Positions 1-5,957 are shown, numbered from the stretch's first letter. The stretch: DNA of 6,552 nt from JAQGMJ01 sp036271855 (GCA_036271855.1 DATAZV010000516.1:1-6552), one strand, 5' to 3'. Numbers and translations are program-made. Notes: generated by a model not told the origin, from the letters alone.

Positions 1-747
1 CTGGCCTGGGAACTCAACAAGCAGTGGACCGCCAGCGCCTCGCTGGCAAAAGCCTATCGCTTTCCCACCGTTTCCGAGTTGTATCAGTCCATCACCACCG
101 GCGCGACCATCACCGTGCCCAATCCGAATCTCAAACCGGAAAACGCCACCTCTAGCGAAATCGCACTGGAGCGTATCGGCGACAACGGCCGGGTGCGCGT
201 CTCGTTGTTCCAGGAAGATTTGAAGGACGCGCTGATCGCACAAACCGCGCCGCTGGTAGCCGGCTCGACCACCCTGTTCTCCTTCGTGCAGAACATCGAA
301 AAGGTGCGCTCGCGCGGTGTCGAAGTGGTGGCCGACCAGTACGACGTACTGGTGAAGGGCCTGCAGCTCACCGGCAGCATCACCTATGTCGATTCGCGCA
401 TTTTGCAGGACGCGGCCTACCAGCCGGCGGTGGGCAAGATCACTCCGCAGTTGCCGACCTGGCGCGCTACCCTGGCCGCCACTTACCGCCCGAACGACAA
501 GTGGACCGGCACCGTCGCCGCGCGCTACAGCGGCCGGCAGTATTCGCAAATCGACAACTTCGACGGCTACAGCAACACCTTCCAGGGCTTCGGCTCCTTC
601 CTGGTGGTCGATACGCGCCTGCGCTACCAGATCGACCCGCACTGGAGCGCGGCGGCCGGGGTGGACAACCTGGGCAACGACAAATACTTCATCTTCCACC
701 CCTTCCCGCAGCGCACGGTATTTGCCGAATTGCGTTACCGCTATTAA
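1..747 (+). CDS. TonB-dependent outer-membrane receptor, C-terminal part (5' end outside window)
   Basis: This is the C-terminal 248 residues of an outer-membrane beta-barrel receptor that imports a scarce ligand (siderophore, cofactor or metal complex) using TonB energy. The frame is open from base 1, so the plug domain, TonB box and first barrel strands lie upstream. Seen in the sequence are the family-typical AYRFPTVSELYQ segment and NPNLKPENATSSEIALER, a classic TBDR 'NP.LKPE' turn. Next come alternating amphipathic strands with aromatic girdles (VRVSLFQEDLKDAL, LQLTGSITYVDSR, WRATLAATYRP, GTVAARYSGRQY). It ends with a GVDNLGNDKYF last-loop motif and a terminal strand AELRYRY finishing in an aromatic residue, the signal used by the BAM complex. 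The first ATG-like start inside the window (TTG at 79) is an internal Leu codon, not a start. The ligand cannot be assigned from this part. Family call is confident; substrate is unknown. Confidence 0.93.
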   Translation: MAWELNKQWTASASLAKAYRFPTVSELYQSITTGATITVPNPNLKPENATSSEIALERIGDNGRVRVSLFQEDLKDALIAQTAPLVAGSTTLFSFVQNIEKVRSRGVEVVADQYDVLVKGLQLTGSITYVDSRILQDAAYQPAVGKITPQLPTWRATLAATYRPNDKWTGTVAARYSGRQYSQIDNFDGYSNTFQGFGSFLVVDTRLRYQIDPHWSAAAGVDNLGNDKYFIFHPFPQRTVFAELRYRY

Positions 748-768
748 AACAATTACTTGTGTGGCGCG

Positions 769-791
769 ATCAACCATCTTTGGTTGATTTT
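769..791 (+). terminator. Probable intrinsic terminator after the TonB receptor gene
   Basis: A perfect 8-bp inverted repeat, ATCAACCA / TGGTTGAT, encloses a 4-nt TCTT loop and runs directly into TTTT (788-791). It begins 21 nt after the receptor stop codon. The stem is AT-rich and the T-run short, so termination may be only moderate. GGCG (763-766) and CGCC (792-795) could extend the stem after a small internal loop. Position and structure support an end to the receptor transcript. Confidence 0.6.
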
Positions 792-1246
792 CGCCAAACG
801 CGGCGCGGCGCATTCATTTTTTGTGTCGGCGCGTGTAGGCTAGGTTCCAGTGATGTAGTGCGGCGGTGGCATCTCGCCGGCGCGCTTGCGCGCGTCGTAA
901 CAAAACCCGTCTTGCCATTACCGACGAGGAATAGGGAAGCTGGCGGCCACTTACAACATCCGTGGTGCAAGCTGCAGAATATTTCCGAAAAAACACCCTC
1001 ATCTACCGTCATTTCGAAAAACGCGGCGCAATTTTTCCGGAAATTTCTCAGGTTTTATCAGGTTGCCGTTTAACAGCGTCCCTTTGGGCCGGGCCTTTCA
1101 CAAAAGCGGATGCGGCGCATAAGACCCCTGGCCCCGCCAGCGCGGTTATCTTTGGCTCCGCAGCTCAAAACCTGCTCAGGACCCGGGGAGAACACCCGTG
1201 GCCGGGCGCCGGACCCGCGCATGCGGTCCGGCGGACCAGACCCAAC
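792..1246. other. Non-coding intergenic region upstream of the Bug-protein gene
   Basis: No convincing gene was found here. The frame of the downstream gene is open from 962, but this stretch has no binding-protein-like residues and the signal peptide begins only at 1256. Visible structure includes a GC-rich hairpin GCGCG-CTTG-CGCGC at 880-893 and a small CTGGC-CCC-GCCAG hairpin at 1128-1140. Three AT-rich dyads of TTTC..GAAA type lie at 982-990, 1012-1019 and 1034-1043. There is also a 9-bp hairpin at 1207-1233, listed separately. No clear -35/-10 pair with 16-18 nt spacing could be picked out, although a promoter for the Bug gene must lie here if the preceding terminator works. Confidence 0.6.
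1207..1233 (+). repeat. 9-bp inverted repeat (leader hairpin) just before the Bug-gene RBS
   Basis: The arms CGCCGGACC (1207-1215) and GGTCCGGCG (1225-1233) are perfectly complementary around a 9-nt loop. Within the loop, GC at 1217-1218 can pair with GC at 1223-1224 if one C is bulged. The right arm ends 13 nt before the GGAG ribosome binding site and 22 nt before the start codon. No T-run follows, so it is not an intrinsic terminator. It may be a leader-RNA hairpin affecting translation or stability, or a protein-binding dyad. The repeat itself is certain; its function is not. Confidence 0.5.
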
Positions 1247-1255
1247 GGAGACAAA

Positions 1256-2227
1256 ATGAAATTCCGCCTTGCATTCGCCATGCTGTTGCTTTGCGCCACG
1301 ACCCAGGCCGGCGCGCAGGCCGCGCAGTCCGATTACCCCGCGCAGTCGATCCGCCTGATCGTGCCTTCCGGCGCCGGCGGCATTACCGACGTGCTGGCGC
1401 GCATCCTGGTGGAAAAGGTCGGGCCGATACTCAAGCAGTCGATGTTCGTCGAGAACAAGACCGGCGCTTCGGGCATTGTCGGCTCCGACTTCGTCGCCCA
1501 CTCCAAGCCCGATGGCTACACCCTGTTGATGGCTTTTCCCTCGCACGTGGCCAACCCGTCGATTGCCAAAAGCCTGCCCTACGACACTGTGAAGGATTTC
1601 GCGCCGATCACCAAGGTGGGCTCGGTGACCGAGGTGCTGCTGGTGGACAAGTCTTCGCCGCTGCCCAGCGTGAAGGGGCTGATCGAGGCGGCGAAGGCGG
1701 CGCCGCAGCCGTTCACCTACGGCACTGTCGGCACCGGCAGCCTGGGCGACCTGGCGACGCTGATTTTCGAGTCCAAGGCCAAGCTCAAGCTGCTGCACGT
1801 GCCCTACAAGAGCGAGCCGGAGATTGTCACCGCGCTGATACGCGGTGATTTGCAGTTCGCCTTTTCCTCGCCGCCGGGGGCGCTGCCGATGCTTAACGCC
1901 GGTCGCGTGCGGGCGCTGGCTATTTCCGACATCGCGCGCTCGCCGATCTTTCCCGACCTGCCGACGATCGCCGAGTCCGGCGTGCCGGACTACAACGTCA
2001 CCGGCTGGAACGCGATTTTCGCCCCCGCCGGCACGCCGCCGGCAATCATCGCCAAACTGAACAAGGCGATCAACCAGGCTCTGGCCGACCCGGTGCTGGT
2101 GAAGCAATTCTTCGCCCAGGGCGTGCGCCCGGTGGGCTGCACGCCGGAGGTGCTGCAGCAGGCGGTGGTGGCGGACATCGAGACCATTCGCACGACACTC
2201 AAGGCCGCCGGCATCACGCCGCAATAA
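1256..2227 (+). CDS. Bug/TctC-family periplasmic solute-binding protein
   Basis: This is a 323-residue extracytoplasmic binding protein of the tripartite tricarboxylate transporter (Bug/TctC) family, which captures small, mostly carboxylated, solutes in the periplasm. Residues 1-22 are a Sec signal peptide: a KFR start, a hydrophobic core (AFAMLLLCA), and AQA before the likely cut after A22. The mature protein opens with the family signature YPAQSIRLIVPSGAGGITDVLAR (27-49), where usual members have PPGG. Further family blocks are VENKTGASGIVGSDFVA (65-81), KPDGYTLL (84-91), YGTVGTGSLGDLA (155-167) and HVPYKS (181-186). DLPTIAESGVPDY (234-246) and W.A.FAPAGTPP (251-262) complete the fold. Length is typical. 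The ATG at 1256 is chosen because GGAG (1247-1250) sits 5 nt upstream and the signal peptide begins there; earlier in-frame starts add 98 non-homologous-looking residues. No TctA/TctB membrane genes are present. The hydrolase gene follows after 26 nt, probably co-transcribed. The ligand is unknown. Confidence 0.95.
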   Translation: MKFRLAFAMLLLCATTQAGAQAAQSDYPAQSIRLIVPSGAGGITDVLARILVEKVGPILKQSMFVENKTGASGIVGSDFVAHSKPDGYTLLMAFPSHVANPSIAKSLPYDTVKDFAPITKVGSVTEVLLVDKSSPLPSVKGLIEAAKAAPQPFTYGTVGTGSLGDLATLIFESKAKLKLLHVPYKSEPEIVTALIRGDLQFAFSSPPGALPMLNAGRVRALAISDIARSPIFPDLPTIAESGVPDYNVTGWNAIFAPAGTPPAIIAKLNKAINQALADPVLVKQFFAQGVRPVGCTPEVLQQAVVADIETIRTTLKAAGITPQ

Positions 2228-2253
2228 ATTTTTATATTCACCGAGAGACTCCT

Positions 2254-3054
2254 ATGCCTTACCTCGACCTCGCTCCCGACTTCAAGCCCTATTACGAAAT
2301 CCACGACCACACCGACCCGTGGACCAAACCGGAGACGATTATTTTCGTCCACGGCTTCACCGAGAACCTCACCGCCTTCAACGCCTGGATCCCGGCGATG
2401 TCGCGCAAGTACCGCCTGATCCTGTTCGATATTCGCGGCTTCGGCCGCACCGCGGCGGTGGACGAGCATTTCAAATTTTCCACCGAGCTGTATGTGGATG
2501 ACCTGGTGCGCATCATCAACCACCTGGCGGGCGAGGCGGTGCACGTGATCGGCGGCAAAAGCGGCTGCATCAGCGCCATGCGCCTGGCCGCCACCCGGCC
2601 CGACCTGGTGAAGACCTTGACCCTGGGCGCACCGCCGCTGAAGGCGCCGGGCAGCGCCGAATGGCTGCCCTTCATGGAAACCCATGGGATCCGCGGCTGG
2701 GCGCGCCACACCATGGGCGGGCGCCTGGGGCCGGTGCCGCCGCGCTGCGTCGACTGGTGGGTGGAGATGATGGGGGCCACCGCGATGTCGACTGCCAAGG
2801 CCTATCTGAAGTGGGTAGGCCACGTCGAGCCGGCCAAGGACCTGCCCGGCATCAAGGCGCCGACGCTGGCCATCATGACCGAGTCGTCGAATCTGGCGGA
2901 TAACGCCGCCGGCCAGGTGGACCATAACGTGATGCGCCAGGGCGCGCCGCACGCCGAGCTGCTGTTGCTGAAAATGGATTGCTATCACCCGGCCGGCGCG
3001 CATCCGGATTTGTGCGCGCAGGCGACGCTGGAGTTCATGGCCCGGCATGCCTGA
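2254..3054 (+). CDS. Alpha/beta-hydrolase-fold protein with non-canonical catalytic residues
   Basis: This is a 266-residue cytoplasmic protein (no signal peptide) with a single alpha/beta-hydrolase domain. Fold landmarks are IIFVHGFTEN (29-38, oxyanion strand-turn HGF), LILFDIRGFGRT (55-66, the DxRGxG turn), VHVIGGKSGC (96-105, nucleophile elbow), RLAATRPDLVKTLTLGAP (110-127), IKAPTLAIM (200-208) and CYHPAGAHPD (243-252). The usual elbow is GHSMGG. In an ungapped alignment through VH..G and RLAA, the nucleophile position holds K102 instead of Ser. The acid position, usually in 'GE.D', reads TESSN (209-213) with no Asp. The histidine is kept as H245. S103 one residue later could fit a Sm-x-Nuc-x-Sm reading (GKSGC), so loss of Ser catalysis is likely but not certain. 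Start: ATG with GAGAG (2243-2247) 6 nt upstream. The 26-nt gap behind the Bug gene points to one transcript and perhaps a shared substrate. No specific reaction is assigned. Confidence 0.92.
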   Translation: MPYLDLAPDFKPYYEIHDHTDPWTKPETIIFVHGFTENLTAFNAWIPAMSRKYRLILFDIRGFGRTAAVDEHFKFSTELYVDDLVRIINHLAGEAVHVIGGKSGCISAMRLAATRPDLVKTLTLGAPPLKAPGSAEWLPFMETHGIRGWARHTMGGRLGPVPPRCVDWWVEMMGATAMSTAKAYLKWVGHVEPAKDLPGIKAPTLAIMTESSNLADNAAGQVDHNVMRQGAPHAELLLLKMDCYHPAGAHPDLCAQATLEFMARHA

Positions 3055-3067
3055 TTCGCATGCGCGG
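3042..3067 (+). repeat. Hairpin across the hydrolase stop codon
   Basis: Two GCATGC copies (3045-3050 and 3058-3063) can pair around a 7-nt loop that holds the TGA stop codon. CCG (3042-3044) and CGG (3065-3067) extend the stem past a bulged G. No T-run follows, so it is not a classic intrinsic terminator. It may mark or protect the 3' end of the Bug-hydrolase transcript. No terminator with a T-run was seen in the 144 nt before the next gene. Confidence 0.35.
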
Positions 3068-3198
3068 AACTGGCGACGATTCACCCGCCTGTTTCGCGCT
3101 TCTGCTGCTGCCTGCGGCCGCTACGATGCCTATTGCGCGATATTCCGTCTCAAGGAAGACAGCGCCATCCGCACCTTCCCGCCTTTCAGGACCATCGC

Positions 3199-3867
3199 AT
3201 GAGCCTCATTTTCTCCCTCGTTTCGGGTATCGCCGGTGGCCTGTTTCGCGCCGGGCGCGAGGCCTATAAGGAATCGTCCGCCAAGGCCGACGCGGAAAAA
3301 GCAGCGGCCGACGCGCAGCCCAACGTGGTCACCAATGCACAGGCCGCAACGCTGACCGAGCAGCAGCGCATGGCCGCGCTCGCCGCGCACGGCCAGCATG
3401 CCGGCTCCTTCGCCTTGCACTACCAGTCGCAACTGGCGAAGGCGACTGACACCGACCATGACGGCACCATTTCCCGCGGCGAACTGCAAACCCAGGTGGT
3501 AGCAGGCGGCGGCACTTCCGCCCAGGCCGATCGCCTGTACCAGGCGATGGACCAGAACCACGACGGCACGGTTTCCGCCGACGAATTCAAGGCCAGCATG
3601 CCGGTGCCGAAAAACGCCGCACGAGCGCAAATCCTGCAAGTACTGCAAGCCGCCCACGAAGCACAGGCGGCCAAGGCCAGCCAAACGGGCAGCGGCGCTC
3701 AGGCCACCAGCACCACCCAGGCCCCTGGCAGCACGCCGGCCGCCGGCAATTTATCGCCGACCGCTGCCGCCAGCGCGCAAGCCGCAGCGCGCATGCGCAT
3801 GGCGCATCCGGTCGACGCCAGCCACTTCCTGGCCTCCCTCGCCGCGCAGTTGCCGGCGCAGTCGTAA
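3199..3867 (+). CDS. Two-EF-hand calcium-binding domain protein, function unknown
   Basis: This is a 222-residue protein with one EF-hand pair. Loop 1 is DTDHDGTISRGE (84-95) and loop 2 is DQNHDGTVSADE (118-129). Both keep the ligands at loop positions 1, 3, 5 and 12, the Gly at 6 and a hydrophobic residue at 8, so both should bind Ca2+. The N-terminus (1-18, SLIFSLVSGIAGGLF) is hydrophobic or amphipathic but has no basic start and no clear signal-peptidase site, so localisation is open. Residues 25-60 and 140-200 are Ala/Gln/Ser/Thr-rich low complexity, probably helical or disordered. The ATG at 3199 is preferred because CAGGA (3187-3191) lies 7 nt upstream; a TTG at 3133 in the same frame has no such support. 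The 144-nt gap upstream and the strong promoter downstream suggest an independent unit. A Ca2+ buffer or sensor role is inferred from the motifs only. Confidence 0.9.
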   Translation: MSLIFSLVSGIAGGLFRAGREAYKESSAKADAEKAAADAQPNVVTNAQAATLTEQQRMAALAAHGQHAGSFALHYQSQLAKATDTDHDGTISRGELQTQVVAGGGTSAQADRLYQAMDQNHDGTVSADEFKASMPVPKNAARAQILQVLQAAHEAQAAKASQTGSGAQATSTTQAPGSTPAAGNLSPTAAASAQAAARMRMAHPVDASHFLASLAAQLPAQS

Positions 3868-3890
3868 CCCAGTTGTAACAGCGGCAGCCC

Positions 3891-3919
3891 TTGCCATTTC
3901 CCCTTTTCGCGCGTACAAT
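3891..3919 (+). promoter_or_regulatory. Sigma70-type promoter of the regulator-cydAB operon
   Basis: A -35 box TTGCCA (3891-3896, 4 of 6 to consensus) and a -10 box TACAAT (3914-3919, 5 of 6) are separated by exactly 17 nt. They sit in an AT-enriched patch between the EF-hand gene and the regulator gene. Initiation would be expected about 3925-3928, giving a leader of roughly 36-39 nt. This is the best promoter in the window. The short gaps downstream suggest it serves the regulator, cydA and cydB. Confidence 0.75.
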
Positions 3920-3940
3920 TTTCACACTTTCCTGAAAATT
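3917..3940. promoter_or_regulatory. Putative operator: 8-8-8 inverted repeat overlapping -10 and start site
   Basis: AATTTTCA (3917-3924) and TGAAAATT (3933-3940) are perfect reverse complements separated by 8 nt. This 24-bp dyad has a 16-bp centre-to-centre spacing. It covers half of the -10 box and the expected transcription start, where a bound dimeric repressor would block RNA polymerase. MarR/GbsR winged-helix dimers commonly bind palindromes of about this size in their own promoters, so autorepression by the next gene is the simplest model. A second small dyad, TTTC-CT-GAAA (3928-3937), overlaps it. Confidence 0.55.
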
Positions 3941-3963
3941 CAAAACATTCACTCCATCGAATC

Positions 3964-4533
3964 ATGAACCTGACGCCTCTGATCCAGACCTTCGTGCTGC
4001 ACTTCGGCGAAATGGGCAGCCGCTGGGGCATCAACCGCACCGTCGGCCAGATCTACGCCCTGCTCTACGTCGCGCGCGCGCCGCTGAATGCCGACGAGAT
4101 CGCCGAGGCGCTGGGCTTTTCGCGCTCCAACGTCAGCATGGGTTTGAAGGAACTGGAGTCCTGGCGCCTGACCCGCGTGCAGCACAAGCCGGGTGACCGG
4201 CGCGAATATTTTTCCGCGCCGGAAGACATCTGGGCGATTTTTCGCACCCTGGCCGAGGAGCGGCGCAAGCGCGAGATCGACCCCACGCTGTCGATGCTGC
4301 GTGACGCGCTGATGGAAAACGCCACCGGCGCCGAAGACCAGCATGCGCAAAAGCGCATGCGCGAAATGCACGACCTGATCGAGTTGACCACCAACTGGTT
4401 TTCCGACGTGCAAAAACTGGAGCCGAAGAACCTGGTGTCGCTGATGAAAATGGGTTCGCGGGTGCAGAAGTTCCTCGACCTGAAGGACAAGCTGAAACTG
4501 GTGACCGGCGGCAAGAGCCCGTCGAATTCCTAG
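3964..4533 (+). CDS. GbsR/MarR-family winged-helix transcriptional regulator
   Basis: This is a 189-residue DNA-binding regulator of the GbsR branch of the MarR-like family. The N-terminal helix FVLHFGEMGSRWGINRTVGQIYALLY (10-35) is characteristic of the GbsR group (a 'G...G..R..G.iy.lLy' pattern). The helix-turn-helix is NADEIAEALGFSRSNVSMGLKELESW (42-67), with the recognition helix around SRSNVSMGLKEL. The wing is LTRVQHKPGDRREYFSA (69-85). Residues 86-175 form a long helical C-terminal dimerisation part (MLRDAL, MHDLIELTTNWF, KFLDLKDKLKLV). The start ATG at 3964 has no clear Shine-Dalgarno sequence in the preceding 15 nt, but the family N-terminus begins here and no better start exists. 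It is followed by cydA after 53 nt, and preceded by the strong promoter and dyad, so a role in controlling cydAB and itself is inferred. Its effector is unknown. Confidence 0.93.
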   Translation: MNLTPLIQTFVLHFGEMGSRWGINRTVGQIYALLYVARAPLNADEIAEALGFSRSNVSMGLKELESWRLTRVQHKPGDRREYFSAPEDIWAIFRTLAEERRKREIDPTLSMLRDALMENATGAEDQHAQKRMREMHDLIELTTNWFSDVQKLEPKNLVSLMKMGSRVQKFLDLKDKLKLVTGGKSPSNS

Positions 4534-4586
4534 GAACTACCTTCCTCTTTCGCCTATCCAACCGGGGCCACTGAAAGAACAAGATC

Positions 4587-5957
4587 ATGTCCGCCGACCC
4601 GCTGATCCTGGCGCGCCTGCAGTTCGCCGCCAATATCACCTTCCATATCCTGTTTCCCGCGATCTCGATTTCGCTGGGCTGGTTTTTGCTGTTCTTCAAG
4701 CTGCGCCATGCCGCGACGCGCGACCCGAAGTGGCTGGAAGCGTATGGCTTCTGGGTCAAGGTGTTCGCGCTCACCTTCGCGCTCGGCGTGGTCTCCGGTG
4801 TCACCATGAGCTTCCAGTTCGGCACCAACTGGCCAGGCTATATGCAGAAGGTGGGCAACATCGCCGGTCCGCTCCTGGCGTATGAAGTGCTGACGGCGTT
4901 CTTTCTCGAAGCCACCTTTCTTTCGATCATGCTGTTCGGCACCCGCCGCGTCTCCGAGCGCGTGCATACGCTGGCGACTTTCCTGGTGGCCTTTGGCACC
5001 ACGCTGTCGGCCTTCTGGATTCTGGCGCTCAATTCGTGGATGCAGACGCCGGCGGGTTACGCGATGGTCGGCGGCCAGGCGCATGTGACCGACTGGTGGG
5101 CGGTGATTTTCAATCCTTCGTTTCCGTACCGCCTGACCCACATGCTGCTGGCCTCGGGACTCACCGCCTCCTTCCTGATCGCCGGGGTCTCGGCGTATCG
5201 CCTGCTCAAGGGCGACCGCGGCGAAGTGGCGCCGGCCACGCTGAAGACGGCGGTCTACGTGGCGGCGGTGTTGATCCCTTTGCAGATCATGGCCGGCGAC
5301 GCGCACGGCCTGAACACGCTGGAACATCAGCCGGTGAAAGTGGCGGCGATGGAAGGACTGTGGGAAACGCAAAAGGACGTGCCGGCCGTGCTGTTTGCCA
5401 TTCCCGACAGCCAGACGCGCAGCAACCGCTACGAAATCTCGGTGCCGCACCTGGCCTCGGTCTACCTCACCCACACCTGGGACGGCGAGGTGAAAGGCTT
5501 TGCCGATTTCCCCTATCACCCGCCGATGGGACCGGTGTTCTGGGCCTTTCGCATCATGGTGGGGGTCGGCCTGTTGATGCTGGCGGTGTCGTGGCTCTCG
5601 GCCTGGCAACTCAGGCGCAAGGGCGCACTGCAAACCTGGCTGTTGCGCGTGCTGGCCGCCATGACCTTCGCCGGCTGGGTGGCGCTGGTAGCCGGCTGGT
5701 ATGTCACCGAGATCGGCCGCCAGCCTTGGCTGGTCACCGGCGTGCTGACGGCGGCGGAGGCAGCATCGACCGTGCCGGCCACCATGATCGCGGCGTCACT
5801 CACCATGTACCTGCTCCTGTATACGGGCCTGATCGTCGCGTATGTGTCGGTGGTGTTCTACCTGGCGCGCGAAGCGGCCAACCCTGGCGAGAAGCGCAAC
5901 AAGGGTGCGGCGATCAAGGGCGCCACCCCCGATCAACCAAGAGCCGAAGGAGCCTGA
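4587..5957 (+). CDS. cydA: Cytochrome bd-type quinol oxidase subunit I (short Q-loop, CioA-like)
   Basis: Subunit I of the inner-membrane cytochrome bd/CIO oxidase carries the haems and the quinol site and reduces O2 to water without pumping protons. Recognisable residues, matched to E. coli CydA, are H20 (high-spin b haem, ITFHILFP), E100 and E108 (LAYEVLTAFFLEATF), H185 (b558, YRLTHMLLAS) and M324 (b558, FRIMVG). K251 and E256 of the quinol site (QPVKVAAMEGLWE) and the invariant GRQPW (377-381) are also present. About nine membrane helices can be read, near 17-37, 55-75, 93-115, 126-148, 181-205, 219-236, 316-338, 350-370 and 398-427. At 456 residues it is well below E. coli's 522, because the C-terminal half of the periplasmic Q-loop is absent; this is the cyanide-insensitive/short-loop class (cioA in pseudomonads). 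The start ATG fits the family opening DPLILARLQFA; the RBS is weak (GAAAGAA). The stop is one base from the cydB start, indicating tight co-expression. Confidence 0.98.
   Translation: MSADPLILARLQFAANITFHILFPAISISLGWFLLFFKLRHAATRDPKWLEAYGFWVKVFALTFALGVVSGVTMSFQFGTNWPGYMQKVGNIAGPLLAYEVLTAFFLEATFLSIMLFGTRRVSERVHTLATFLVAFGTTLSAFWILALNSWMQTPAGYAMVGGQAHVTDWWAVIFNPSFPYRLTHMLLASGLTASFLIAGVSAYRLLKGDRGEVAPATLKTAVYVAAVLIPLQIMAGDAHGLNTLEHQPVKVAAMEGLWETQKDVPAVLFAIPDSQTRSNRYEISVPHLASVYLTHTWDGEVKGFADFPYHPPMGPVFWAFRIMVGVGLLMLAVSWLSAWQLRRKGALQTWLLRVLAAMTFAGWVALVAGWYVTEIGRQPWLVTGVLTAAEAASTVPATMIAASLTMYLLLYTGLIVAYVSVVFYLAREAANPGEKRNKGAAIKGATPDQPRAEGA
5947..5952 (+). promoter_or_regulatory. Ribosome binding site of cydB inside the end of cydA
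   Basis: AAGGAG lies 6 nt before the cydB ATG and within the last codons of cydA. It is a near-perfect Shine-Dalgarno, much stronger than those of the regulator or cydA, and it fixes the cydB start at 5959. Confidence 0.8.

Noticed and set aside
843..960. Fragments resembling a cobalamin riboswitch (GGTTCC at 843, AATAGGGAAG at 930) downstream of a TonB receptor.
   Set aside because: The essential GGTG..AATCC, the CCCCGCAACTG-like core, the GCCACTG and the AGCCAGGAGACCTGCC-type B12 box are not found in the right order, and the spacing between the two fragments is too long. The match is probably chance.
962..1255. In-frame N-terminal extension of the Bug protein (98 codons upstream of 1256).
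   Set aside because: The ATG at 1256 has a GGAG 5 nt upstream and starts directly with a signal peptide, and the extension shows no family motifs.
1070..2224. Long antisense open frame (384 codons) opposite the Bug gene.
   Set aside because: Its product is Arg/His/Gly-rich without motifs, as expected from an antisense reading of a high-GC gene; the sense strand has a complete, recognisable family protein.
1990..3084. Long antisense open frame opposite the Bug 3' end and hydrolase gene.
   Set aside because: It spans two good sense genes and the gap between them, and its composition is that of a GC-bias shadow frame with no recognisable domain.
3055..3198. Promoter for the EF-hand gene.
   Set aside because: No -35/-10 pair with acceptable spacing was found in this GC-rich gap; only the CAGGA ribosome binding site is supported.
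4532..4546. AGGAA-CTACC-TTCCT hairpin at the regulator stop codon, considered as a terminator or attenuator before cydA.
   Set aside because: The stem is only 5 bp and followed by CTTT rather than a T-run, so it is too weak to call.
4554..5633. Long antisense open frame (359 codons) opposite cydA.
   Set aside because: It is very rich in Arg, His and Gln and is explained by cydA codon bias on the other strand; cydA is unmistakable.
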